The position numbers and the translations under genes are program-made. Below the pieces are notes generated by a model. It had not been told where the DNA came from. It did not search any database and saw only the letters and a program-made list of their open reading frames with translations. Shown here piece by piece: positions 35,438-42,774 of a stretch of 64,000 nucleotides of DNA (positions are counted from its first letter, which is position 1; each line of letters opens with the position of its first letter). Source of the stretch: an uncultured Bacteroidia bacterium (lineage in GTDB: Bacteria > Bacteroidota > Bacteroidia > Bacteroidales > UBA932); NCBI GenBank assembly GCA_902762435.1, contig CACWOH010000004.1, forward strand, positions 87,188 through 151,187, read 5' to 3'.

Positions 35438-37142
35438 CGATGAAAGCTACGACCGCTTTACGGTCTTCGGGGGAAAGATAGTAAAATTTTTCCGTTGCGT
35501 CATATGCATCGCTCTTTTTGCTGTAGCCGTGCCACATGATCGCCTCGATCACGTTCCGGGCACGGTCGTCGTGCAGGCGGTCCTCGGCGCCGGTGTTGGC
35601 CTTGGACAGGCCGCGTCCCCAGAGGGGCGTGGTCCGGCACCAGCTGCCGTGGATGCCGTTTTTCATGTACAGGCGGTGCTGGATCATGTCCGTGTACGGC
35701 CAGATGGTCTGGTTCTCATAACGCGGCAGCGGCTTGCCGTCCACGACGGCGGGCGCCCAGTAATTGTCGGACTTCGTCTTCCAGGAAGGACGGTGGCAGC
35801 TGGCGCAGCCGATCTTCGTGAAGACCTCCTTGCCGCGCTGTACGTCCTCGCGGTTGAGGTCGCGGGCGCGCGGGATGGACAGGCCGCGGTGCCACACCAG
35901 GAAGTTGTAGTACTGGTCGTCGCCCATTTCCGGGGTAAAGTTGTGCCAGGCGTTGTCGAACTGGTTCGTGGTGGGGTCCAGCAGGTTCAGGACGGCATCC
36001 GCGATGCCCTCCGGGGTGCCGTCGGCGTAATACGGCGACGCGGGGTCCTTCCGGATGGCCTCGATCACGCCGGCGTTCTCCGACATCGCCTTGGCCCAGG
36101 CTTTGGTGGTGTACAGGAAGGGACGGTCGGAACGGCTGACGTTGGTGATGTTCCAGATGGCGTTGGCGCCGGCGCCGTCCTGCAGGGAGGCGCGCGTCAT
36201 CGCGTAGGTGAAGCGCTTCAGCTTCTTGGTGCCCGCGGGCGCGGGCGTGCCGTCGGCGAACTGCCCGGCGGCGAGGCTGTACCACGCCGTGGGGGCGAAG
36301 TCGTTCGCGTCCTTGTCCCAGAAGGCGGGATTCAGTTCCACGAAGGGGGCCTCCGCCTGGTACTGGGCCTTGATGTCCTCTTCCGGAATGGCGTCCAGCA
36401 GGCCCGTGCCGATGATGCCGATCGTGGATTCCAGCCGGAACGCGACCGCCTGGTTGCCAGTCTCATAGGGCGTGGGGTCGGTGTTGAAGCCGTCGCGGGG
36501 GATGCTGAGCTCGGGATAGATGAGTTCGTACTTTTCTCCGTCGGGGAAGGCCATCGGCAGGCCGCTTTCCATCGCGCTGACGGTCAGCCAGTTCAGGGAA
36601 ATCTTATCTTCGTCCACGGGAGGCAGGAAAGGTTCTACGGCCTTGGTCTGCGGCATGCCCGTCACCTCGGCCACGTAAGGACCGTCGTCGCTGTTCGCCC
36701 CGTCGACGGGGTGATAGATCACGAGCAGGTAACCGTTGCCGAAGCCGGCCTTGTACCACTGCTGGCGCTTGCCGTGCCCGTAGCCGGGGTGGCAGTCCAG
36801 GCAGGAGGTGCGCAGGTAGGCCGGTCCCAGGCCCTTGAACGGAGCGGTGTTGAGGGTGAAGTTGCGCTCGAAGGCCGCCTCGCCGAGGTTGAAGGCCGTC
36901 ATCAGGCCCTGCTGGTCCGTGGCGGGCGTCTCGTCCTGGTAGCAGCCTTCGGTCACGTTGTCCGTGGTGCCGAGCACGCCGCCCGGATACCACTCTTCCG
37001 CCGTGAAGTTGCCCACGGCCTGGCCCACATATTTGGCGTCGGACTCCCGGCCGGCGGGGAATTTCGACCGGACGTCATCAGGCATACAGCCTGACGCCAG
37101 AAGCGCCAGGCCGCAAGCCAGGAAAAAGAATCTCTGTTTCAT
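35427..37142 (-). CDS. Diheme c-type cytochrome lipoprotein of the DHOR/MauG-like family
   Basis: 571 residues with a lipoprotein signal (LLASGCMPDD, Cys19). Two CXXCH heme sites are visible: CLDCH near residue 117 and CASCH in the C-terminal third. The C-terminal tail has HDDRARNVIEAIMWHG, a block of the di-heme oxidoreductase (DHOR) family related to MauG and cytochrome c peroxidases. The substrate is unknown. It sits between an imelysin gene (12 nt upstream) and ccsBA (overlap), an arrangement seen with iron-responsive imelysin clusters. A periplasmic redox step in iron handling is an inference. Confidence 0.86.
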   Translation of the reverse strand: MKQRFFFLACGLALLASGCMPDDVRSKFPAGRESDAKYVGQAVGNFTAEEWYPGGVLGTTDNVTEGCYQDETPATDQQGLMTAFNLGEAAFERNFTLNTAPFKGLGPAYLRTSCLDCHPGYGHGKRQQWYKAGFGNGYLLVIYHPVDGANSDDGPYVAEVTGMPQTKAVEPFLPPVDEDKISLNWLTVSAMESGLPMAFPDGEKYELIYPELSIPRDGFNTDPTPYETGNQAVAFRLESTIGIIGTGLLDAIPEEDIKAQYQAEAPFVELNPAFWDKDANDFAPTAWYSLAAGQFADGTPAPAGTKKLKRFTYAMTRASLQDGAGANAIWNITNVSRSDRPFLYTTKAWAKAMSENAGVIEAIRKDPASPYYADGTPEGIADAVLNLLDPTTNQFDNAWHNFTPEMGDDQYYNFLVWHRGLSIPRARDLNREDVQRGKEVFTKIGCASCHRPSWKTKSDNYWAPAVVDGKPLPRYENQTIWPYTDMIQHRLYMKNGIHGSWCRTTPLWGRGLSKANTGAEDRLHDDRARNVIEAIMWHGYSKKSDAYDATEKFYYLSPEDRKAVVAFIDAI

Positions 37143-37154
37143 AGGAGAACTGTT

Positions 37155-38375
37155 TTATTGGCGCAGGATCCAGTCTGCGGCCTTGTTCAATTCATCGTCC
37201 AGCCCGCTGATGGCGTCCATCGCCGTCTGCACCGACGCGTCGGCATAGATGTCCACGAAGGCGCCCTTGGCCTGGCAGGCCTTCAGGGCGGCGAGCGAGG
37301 CTTCCAGCGCCTGCTGGATGGCCGTGGCTCCCGAGTAACGCTGGGCGGCGAAGAAATCCATCATGCTGCCGGCCTGGGCGCTGGTGGCGCCGGCCTTGCC
37401 GTACAGGCTGTACTGGATGCTCAGGATGTTGTCGATGAAGTCCTGGAACGACTGCTTGCTGTACGGCGACTCGATGTAGTTGATGTCCTCGCCCGTGTGG
37501 GCGTTGCCCATCTTCACGTCGGCCACCTCCGCGCAGATGTTGGAGCAGCCGGCCTTCAGGATGGAGGCCATCGCGCTCTGCCAGGTCTTGTAGGAGCTGC
37601 CCGCCTCGGCGGCGCCCAGCAGGTTCTCGCCATAGGTGAGGTCGGATCCGGTCACGGTCACGGCCACCTCCAGCTCCTCGCAGCGGTCGACATAGGCCTT
37701 CGGCGCATCCGGATTCCAGGACACGCACAGGCGGTAGCAGTTGTCGCGCAGGTCGCCGGCCACGGCGGCCGCATAGATGAGCTCCTGGTCGCCGGTCACG
37801 GTCTTGCCCGCGAAGGCGGCATGGTCCTCGACCCCCTGCAGGGCCGCGACCGTGCGGTTCTTGCCGTCCCGGAAGAGGACGAATTCGATGCCGTGGAAGC
37901 CCAGGAGCTCCTGGCCCAGCTTGGCGGCGGCATAAGCGATGCCGTCCTCGCCCTTCAGGGCCTCCACCTTCTCGGCGTTGGACAGTTCGGTCGCCAGACC
38001 GTCCACGTCCAGCGGCCAGGTGTCGATGTGCGGGTCGATGCCGAAGTCGGTGGCGGCGCCGAACAGGAAGGCTTCCGACTCCTCCCAGCTCTGGCGGGCC
38101 TGCAGGAACTTGGCGCAGATGGCGTCCAGTTCGCCCTGGTTCAGCTTGCCCGCCCCTTTTCCGGCGGCCGCAGCCAGCAGGTCATAAAGCTCGCCGCTTT
38201 CCTTGGCGAGATCGCCGTAGGTGGCGTAGATCACGCCGGGTACATACTGGGCGGCGATGCCCTTCATGGCTTTTTCGGCGTCGCTCAGACCGCCGGTTTC
38301 CCCGCCTTTTCCCTGGCAGGATGCTGCCGCCACACAGAGGGCGGCCAGCGCAATCAAAGAAAGGAACTTTTTCAT
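37155..38375 (-). CDS. Imelysin-family iron-regulated lipoprotein
   Basis: 406 residues, lipoprotein signal with lipobox AAASC (Cys20). Two imelysin helical bundles; the family signature GxHxxE is present as GFHGIEFVLF (about residues 165-174), the HxxE part being the putative metal-binding motif. Related to IrpA/IPPA and the M75 group, which are not proven peptidases. Predicted to face the periplasm and bind iron or a heme-related ligand. Second gene of an operon with a porin before it and a diheme cytochrome after it. Confidence 0.88.
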   Translation of the reverse strand: MKKFLSLIALAALCVAAASCQGKGGETGGLSDAEKAMKGIAAQYVPGVIYATYGDLAKESGELYDLLAAAAGKGAGKLNQGELDAICAKFLQARQSWEESEAFLFGAATDFGIDPHIDTWPLDVDGLATELSNAEKVEALKGEDGIAYAAAKLGQELLGFHGIEFVLFRDGKNRTVAALQGVEDHAAFAGKTVTGDQELIYAAAVAGDLRDNCYRLCVSWNPDAPKAYVDRCEELEVAVTVTGSDLTYGENLLGAAEAGSSYKTWQSAMASILKAGCSNICAEVADVKMGNAHTGEDINYIESPYSKQSFQDFIDNILSIQYSLYGKAGATSAQAGSMMDFFAAQRYSGATAIQQALEASLAALKACQAKGAFVDIYADASVQTAMDAISGLDDELNKAADWILRQ

Positions 38376-38397
38376 ATCAGTTTGTTTTTTTAGTTAG

Positions 38398-39678
38398 TTA
38401 TCTACTAAAGAACCCCATATAGGCGACGCCCAGGGAAATGGACGGCTCGTCGTTGTACTGGCTGGGCAGGAAGCGGCGGGAGTACTCGCCCTTCACCGCG
38501 ATCTGCGGCAGCGGCAGCCAGTTGAAGCCCACGGCGATGCGGTGCCGGTCGGTGTAGGGATAGTCCGGCTGGTCCTTGTCGGGGATATAGGAATCGTAGT
38601 ATTCGTAGCGTCCGAACAGGTAGAACCGCTGCTCCTTGTCGCGCCGGTCCCGGAAGAAGTGCAGGATGTCGTAGCCGGCCTCGATGCCCGCGGCGCAGGC
38701 GCCCTTGCCCACCGGCGTCTTCCGGTACGGGGCGGCGTTGGAGGTAAGGTTGCGCTTCACCGTGCTGATGGTGGAGGCGTCGCTCACGAAGCCCCAGTCG
38801 GCGTTGCCGCGGACCGTAAGGTACGGGCCCGTATAGGCGAAATCGAAGGCGCCGAAGGCCGTGTGGCCTTTCACGTCCGCGTAACGCGTATCCCACATGT
38901 CGTGCGGATAGGAATTGTGCATCCCCTGCCCGTAGAAGCCGCTCAGGCTCAGCCGCAGGTTCCTGACGGAGTAGTTGTCGATGCGCGCGGCGAAGCCCAG
39001 GTTGTTGGCCACCTTGAACTCGTAGGGCGAGCCCGCGCCGTGCTTGATGAAGTTGTCGCGGTCGTACATGAAGGCGTCCAGGCCGGCGACCACCAGCGCT
39101 TCGTAGCGCCAGGCGCCGGCGCGCCCCCAGAGGCTGATGCCGGTGTCGTGCCAGGTGGAGGGAAGGATGGTGAATTCGCCCTCCGGGCGGTACACGGTAA
39201 AGAAGTTCAGCGGCTCATGCGCGTTGTTCAGTCCGCCCACGGGCACCACCAGGTGGCCGATGCGGACGTTCAGCTGCGGGGCGAAGCTCTTCTGGATCCA
39301 GAACTGTTCCAGTTCCACCTCGCCGCCCTTTTCGATCTCGGCCTCCCACTCGCCCGCTTCGGTGAATTCCTTCTCCACAGCGGTGCCGGTGCCGGTATGC
39401 TCGAATTCGATCTCCGTCTGCATCGTCCAGCCCTTGCCGAAGTCGTAGCCGAGGTAGATCACGGCATGCGGCACGTCGAAGCGGCCGTGCGAAGGGTCGT
39501 TCCTGTAATTATCGGGATGCGAATAACGGTAAACGTTGTCACTGAAGAAATTGCGGGTCAGGGCCACTTCTCCGTAGCCGCCCAGGGTCAGGCGCCTCTG
39601 CTGCGTCGAAGCCTCCTGTGCGGACAACGATGCGCCCGTCAGCAGGAGGCTCAGCAATACACACACACTTTTATTCAT
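38398..39678 (-). CDS. Outer-membrane porin-like barrel of the imelysin operon
   Basis: 426 residues, signal peptide ending at SLSAQ (about residue 20), then LTLGGYGEVALTRNFF and alternating beta-strands throughout, finishing SLGVAYMGFFSR. The pattern is like phosphate-selective-porin/OprP-type or autotransporter-independent barrels in Bacteroidetes. First gene of a four-gene operon with a clear consensus promoter, so it likely imports the ligand handled by imelysin and the cytochrome; the ligand is unknown, iron-linked by association only. Confidence 0.78.
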   Translation of the reverse strand: MNKSVCVLLSLLLTGASLSAQEASTQQRRLTLGGYGEVALTRNFFSDNVYRYSHPDNYRNDPSHGRFDVPHAVIYLGYDFGKGWTMQTEIEFEHTGTGTAVEKEFTEAGEWEAEIEKGGEVELEQFWIQKSFAPQLNVRIGHLVVPVGGLNNAHEPLNFFTVYRPEGEFTILPSTWHDTGISLWGRAGAWRYEALVVAGLDAFMYDRDNFIKHGAGSPYEFKVANNLGFAARIDNYSVRNLRLSLSGFYGQGMHNSYPHDMWDTRYADVKGHTAFGAFDFAYTGPYLTVRGNADWGFVSDASTISTVKRNLTSNAAPYRKTPVGKGACAAGIEAGYDILHFFRDRRDKEQRFYLFGRYEYYDSYIPDKDQPDYPYTDRHRIAVGFNWLPLPQIAVKGEYSRRFLPSQYNDEPSISLGVAYMGFFSR

Positions 39679-39704
39679 CGTCAGTTCTTATGGAAACCGA
39701 GATG

Positions 39705-39735
39705 CAAAAGTACGCTCCGGACCCGTGCCGGTCAA
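39705..39735 (-). promoter_or_regulatory. Promoter of the porin-imelysin-cytochrome operon
   Basis: Minus strand TACTTTTG (39705-39712) and TTG (39733-39735) are separated by exactly 20 bp, matching the Bacteroidetes -7/-33 pattern, 26 nt before the porin ATG. Confidence 0.72.
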
Positions 39736-39760
39736 TCCCGTAAAATGATGAAAAATGAAA

Positions 39761-39794
39761 CGGGCCGCATCCCCATAAATGAGGATACGGCCCG
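39761..39794 (-). terminator. Terminator-like hairpin after the PepSY-like lipoprotein
   Basis: Arms GGGCCGCATCC / GGATACGGCCC (one mismatch) with an interrupted T-rich tract (GTTTCATTTTTC) following on the minus strand. Confidence 0.6.
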
Positions 39795-39806
39795 CCGAAG
39801 GATCCG

Positions 39807-40748
39807 TTACTCTCCGGCGGGGGTGTAGCGGGTAATCAGACTCTTCCTCGACGGTTCGCTGATCTGGTAGCCATAATAAGTACCTTGCCAGTCCTCCAGG
39901 AAGAAGTACTTCTCGTAGAAAGGGTCGGCCTCCAGGTCGCTTTCACGCCAGTTCCGGCACAGATCGCGTACCTCGGCGGGAACTTCCGCCGGGTCCAGTT
40001 CGTACTCAGTTTCCTCCCAGGCCTCCCGGATATCGGGATAGTTGACCTGGAAATTGTTGTGGAAGCGGACCTGCTTCATCTTTCCGTCGTGGAGGATATA
40101 GAACGTATCGATACCGCTGCGGTTGGCGTGTCCGCGGACATCGCAGTCCGCATAGCGGTCCCGGATGTAGCCGAGGGCCGTGTCGAAGTCCCGGAACCAT
40201 TCGGCCGGATTGGAAGATGCGTTGTCGTTGGCCAGCACGGTGCCGTCCTCGTTGATCAGTACATAATGGTTCAGGAAATGGTTCCCCGCTCCGGTCAGGT
40301 CCGTTGCGAACATAAAGTCGTACATCGTGTGCCCGATACCGGACCGGGTGATCTCCGCCACGCGGTCGTTGCTTCCCGCGAAACAGGGCGTGTCGAGCCC
40401 GAGTCGGGCGAAAGCCCGGGACACTGCCATAGGCAACTGTACGGCCAGCCGGTCCGGATCGAGGGTACGGACGGTCATCTGCCACGTACCGTCCAGGTAC
40501 TCGCTGCGCCCTTCCACGCCGTCCCGGCCCCGGAAAGAAATCACGTCGCGGCCCTCATCCTGCAGGTGATACACCTCCAGTATGCGGACATTGCTGCCGT
40601 TCCGGGTAAAGAAATCCAGGCTGACTTCCCGGGAGATTCCCCGTTCGCTGAGCGGTGCCGGCCAGGGCTCCAGGTCATTGCAGGCACCGAGCGACAACAG
40701 CAGCGCGGCGGCGGCCAGGGAAACGGTATATTTTATAAATCTTTTCAT
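39807..40748 (-). CDS. Lipoprotein of unknown function, PepSY-like repeats
   Basis: 313 residues with a lipoprotein signal (SLGAC, Cys23) followed by Asn-Asp-Leu-Glu. The body has two similar alpha/beta units: YILHDGKMKQVRFHNNF and the C-terminal segment EVPAEVRDLCRNW...YYGYQI resemble the PepSY-like (BLIP-type, DUF2874) fold common in Bacteroidales exported proteins. No enzymatic motif is recognised. It has its own -7 element and terminator, so it is probably monocistronic, between the iron-type operon and the starch locus, and no link to either can be shown. Confidence 0.55.
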   Translation of the reverse strand: MKRFIKYTVSLAAAALLLSLGACNDLEPWPAPLSERGISREVSLDFFTRNGSNVRILEVYHLQDEGRDVISFRGRDGVEGRSEYLDGTWQMTVRTLDPDRLAVQLPMAVSRAFARLGLDTPCFAGSNDRVAEITRSGIGHTMYDFMFATDLTGAGNHFLNHYVLINEDGTVLANDNASSNPAEWFRDFDTALGYIRDRYADCDVRGHANRSGIDTFYILHDGKMKQVRFHNNFQVNYPDIREAWEETEYELDPAEVPAEVRDLCRNWRESDLEADPFYEKYFFLEDWQGTYYGYQISEPSRKSLITRYTPAGE

Positions 40749-40768
40749 TGTCTATTTTTTTTGTGCGG

Positions 40769-40776
40769 CAAAGGTA
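40769..40776 (-). promoter_or_regulatory. -7 element of the PepSY-like lipoprotein gene
   Basis: Minus strand TACCTTTG, 20 nt before the ATG at 40748. Confidence 0.55.
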
Positions 40777-40819
40777 CTGAATAATAGGACAGGTTGTATC
40801 GAAAACGGCCGAAAACGAG

Positions 40820-40849
40820 GCAACCCCCGGCCTTGTGGCGGGGGGTTGC
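40820..40849 (-). terminator. Terminator-like hairpin ending the starch locus
   Basis: GC-rich arms GCAACCCCC / GGGGGTTGC downstream of malQ; on the minus strand only short T runs (CGTTTTCGGCCGTTTTCG) follow, so strength is uncertain. Confidence 0.55.
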
Positions 40850-40878
40850 ACCGATATCGGCCCAAAACGGTGCCGGGG

Positions 40879-42741
40879 CTATGCGGCGCGGCAGGCGTCC
40901 TTGATCAGGCCTTCCACGGCGACGTTCAGTTCGCCGGCCGTCAGCAGCGCGTGCACGTCGAAGTGCAGGCGGAAGCGCCAGTGGTGGTGCGGGTCGGCGG
41001 GCTGGTTGATGCGCTCCGCCATACGGTCGGCGCGGCGCAGGCCCTTGTCCAGGGCCACCCAGTCCTGCAGCGGGAAGATGGCGAGCATCGACGGGGAATC
41101 CAGGAACTCCCACAGCATCCGGCGCACCTCCCAGGGCTCCGGGTCGTGGTCGCACTGCATGCGCAGCGTCTCCATGTCGTGGCTGGACGTGGCGCACACG
41201 CTCAGGTACTTCCAGGGCCCTTCCTGCTCCATCCCGCGCATCTTCAGCGACAGGATCTTCTCGTGGTCCATCACGCCGGGCACACAGTCCGGCACCATGC
41301 CGAGGTCCTCGCCGCAAGCGAGCATACCCGTGGCGCCCAGCAGTTCCGGCAGCTTGCGCTCCGCGTTGCGGCGCCAGAACTCGTCGTGACGGTGGTAGAA
41401 GAAGTCGTTGTACAGGGCGCCGAAGCGCTCCTGCTGCCACTGCGGCAGGTCCGCCGAGGCGGGCGCGATCAGCGGCTGGTACATGCCCGGATGGCGCGGA
41501 TCGGGATGGAAGAGCCCCTCCAGGGGCAGCCCCATCGCCGAAATCTCTTCCGGCGAATACGGCAGGGCCGGGTTGAAGTGGCCCATCATGCCGCTTTTGT
41601 ACTCGGTCGGGATCTCCCAGATGCGGAAGAAACCGAGGATGTGGTCGATGCGGAACGCGTCGAAGTAGCGGCTCATCTTCCTGAGGCGCGCCTTCCACCA
41701 GGCGAAGTCGTCCTTGGCCATCTCCTCCCAGTTGTAGGTGGGGAAGCCCCAGTTCTGCCCGTCGGTGCTGAAGAAGTCGGGCGGGGCGCCGGTGGAGGAG
41801 TCGAGGTTGAAGAGCTCCGGATGCCAGTAGGCCTCGGCGCTGTCCGCGCTCACCCCGATGGGCAGGTCGCCCTTGAACGAGATGCCCTTGGCGCGCGCGT
41901 AGTCCACTTCCTCGCAGAACTGCTTGTCCAGGTGGAACTGCATCCAGCAGTAGTATTCCGGCTCCAGCTTGTCGCGCCGGGCGCAGAATTCCGCATACTC
42001 GGGCAGCCAGGCGGCGTTCTCCTTGATGAACTTCTTGAACGCGGCGGAGGCCATGTCCTTGGCGCCGTGCGCCTCGAAGGCCTGGCGGATGTAGGCCATC
42101 TTGGCCTTGAACACCTTCGGGTAGTCCAGCTCCGGCAGGGCGTTCAGCGCGGCCTGCTTCTTCCTGAAGGCGGCGTCGGCCTTGATGCCGAGGTCCTGCA
42201 GGTGGATGTACAGCGGGTGCAGGGCGAAGGTGGACACGGGGCTGTAGGGGTACGAGTCAGCCCACTGGCCCTTGCGGGTGGTGTCGTTGACCGGCAGCAG
42301 CTGGATCACGCTCTGGTGCGTGGCGGCGGCCCAGTCCACCAGCGGATGCAGGTCGCGGAACTCGCCGATGCCGAAGTCGTCCGCGGTGCGCAGCGAGAAC
42401 ACCGGAACCGCGGTGCCGGCGCCCCTCCAGCCGGGGATGTCGAACTTCGCGGCCTGGTGTTCGCGCGGGAACGGGCAGCCGGGGATCGGACAGTCGATCC
42501 AGGCGTCCGTGATCTCGCGGGCGCTCTTGGCGCTGTGGTGGCTCCACTCGGTGCGCACGATCAGGCCGTCGCGCATCACCACGTAGGTGTAGTCCTTGAG
42601 GGCGGCGGCGGGGCAGTCTTTCACGGTCACGCTCCAGATGGCACCGTCCCCCCAGTTCATCGGGTGTTTCTTGTCCTGAAGGACCAGCGCGAGGCTCTCG
42701 CCCCACACGGTCTCATACTTTATCTTGAAAGTCGTAGTCAT
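40879..42741 (-). CDS. malQ: 4-alpha-glucanotransferase, GH77
   Basis: 620 residues without a signal peptide, hence cytoplasmic. GH77 motifs: FDAFRIDHILGFFRIWEIP with the nucleophile Asp, LACGEDLGMVPDCVPGV with the acid/base Glu, and SSHDMETLR. Residues 1-~95 (FKIKYETVWGESLALV) look like a single shortened CBM20-type starch-binding module; Bacteroides homologues usually carry two and run to ~890 residues. The enzyme disproportionates imported maltodextrins. It is the last gene of the leftward starch locus, 33 nt after the GH97 gene with a REP-like element in between. Confidence 0.93.
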   Translation of the reverse strand: MTTTFKIKYETVWGESLALVLQDKKHPMNWGDGAIWSVTVKDCPAAALKDYTYVVMRDGLIVRTEWSHHSAKSAREITDAWIDCPIPGCPFPREHQAAKFDIPGWRGAGTAVPVFSLRTADDFGIGEFRDLHPLVDWAAATHQSVIQLLPVNDTTRKGQWADSYPYSPVSTFALHPLYIHLQDLGIKADAAFRKKQAALNALPELDYPKVFKAKMAYIRQAFEAHGAKDMASAAFKKFIKENAAWLPEYAEFCARRDKLEPEYYCWMQFHLDKQFCEEVDYARAKGISFKGDLPIGVSADSAEAYWHPELFNLDSSTGAPPDFFSTDGQNWGFPTYNWEEMAKDDFAWWKARLRKMSRYFDAFRIDHILGFFRIWEIPTEYKSGMMGHFNPALPYSPEEISAMGLPLEGLFHPDPRHPGMYQPLIAPASADLPQWQQERFGALYNDFFYHRHDEFWRRNAERKLPELLGATGMLACGEDLGMVPDCVPGVMDHEKILSLKMRGMEQEGPWKYLSVCATSSHDMETLRMQCDHDPEPWEVRRMLWEFLDSPSMLAIFPLQDWVALDKGLRRADRMAERINQPADPHHHWRFRLHFDVHALLTAGELNVAVEGLIKDACRAA

Positions 42742-42747
42742 ATATCC

Positions 42748-42770
42748 GTCATTCCCGGCCTGACCGGGAA
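42748..42770. repeat. REP-like palindromic element (CCCGG-CCTGA-CCGGG type)
   Basis: GTCATTCCCGGCCTGACCGG and following bases form a short palindrome in the malQ-susB gap. This string type is recurrent in intergenic DNA of many bacteria. Confidence 0.5.
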
Positions 42771-42774
42771 GCTG

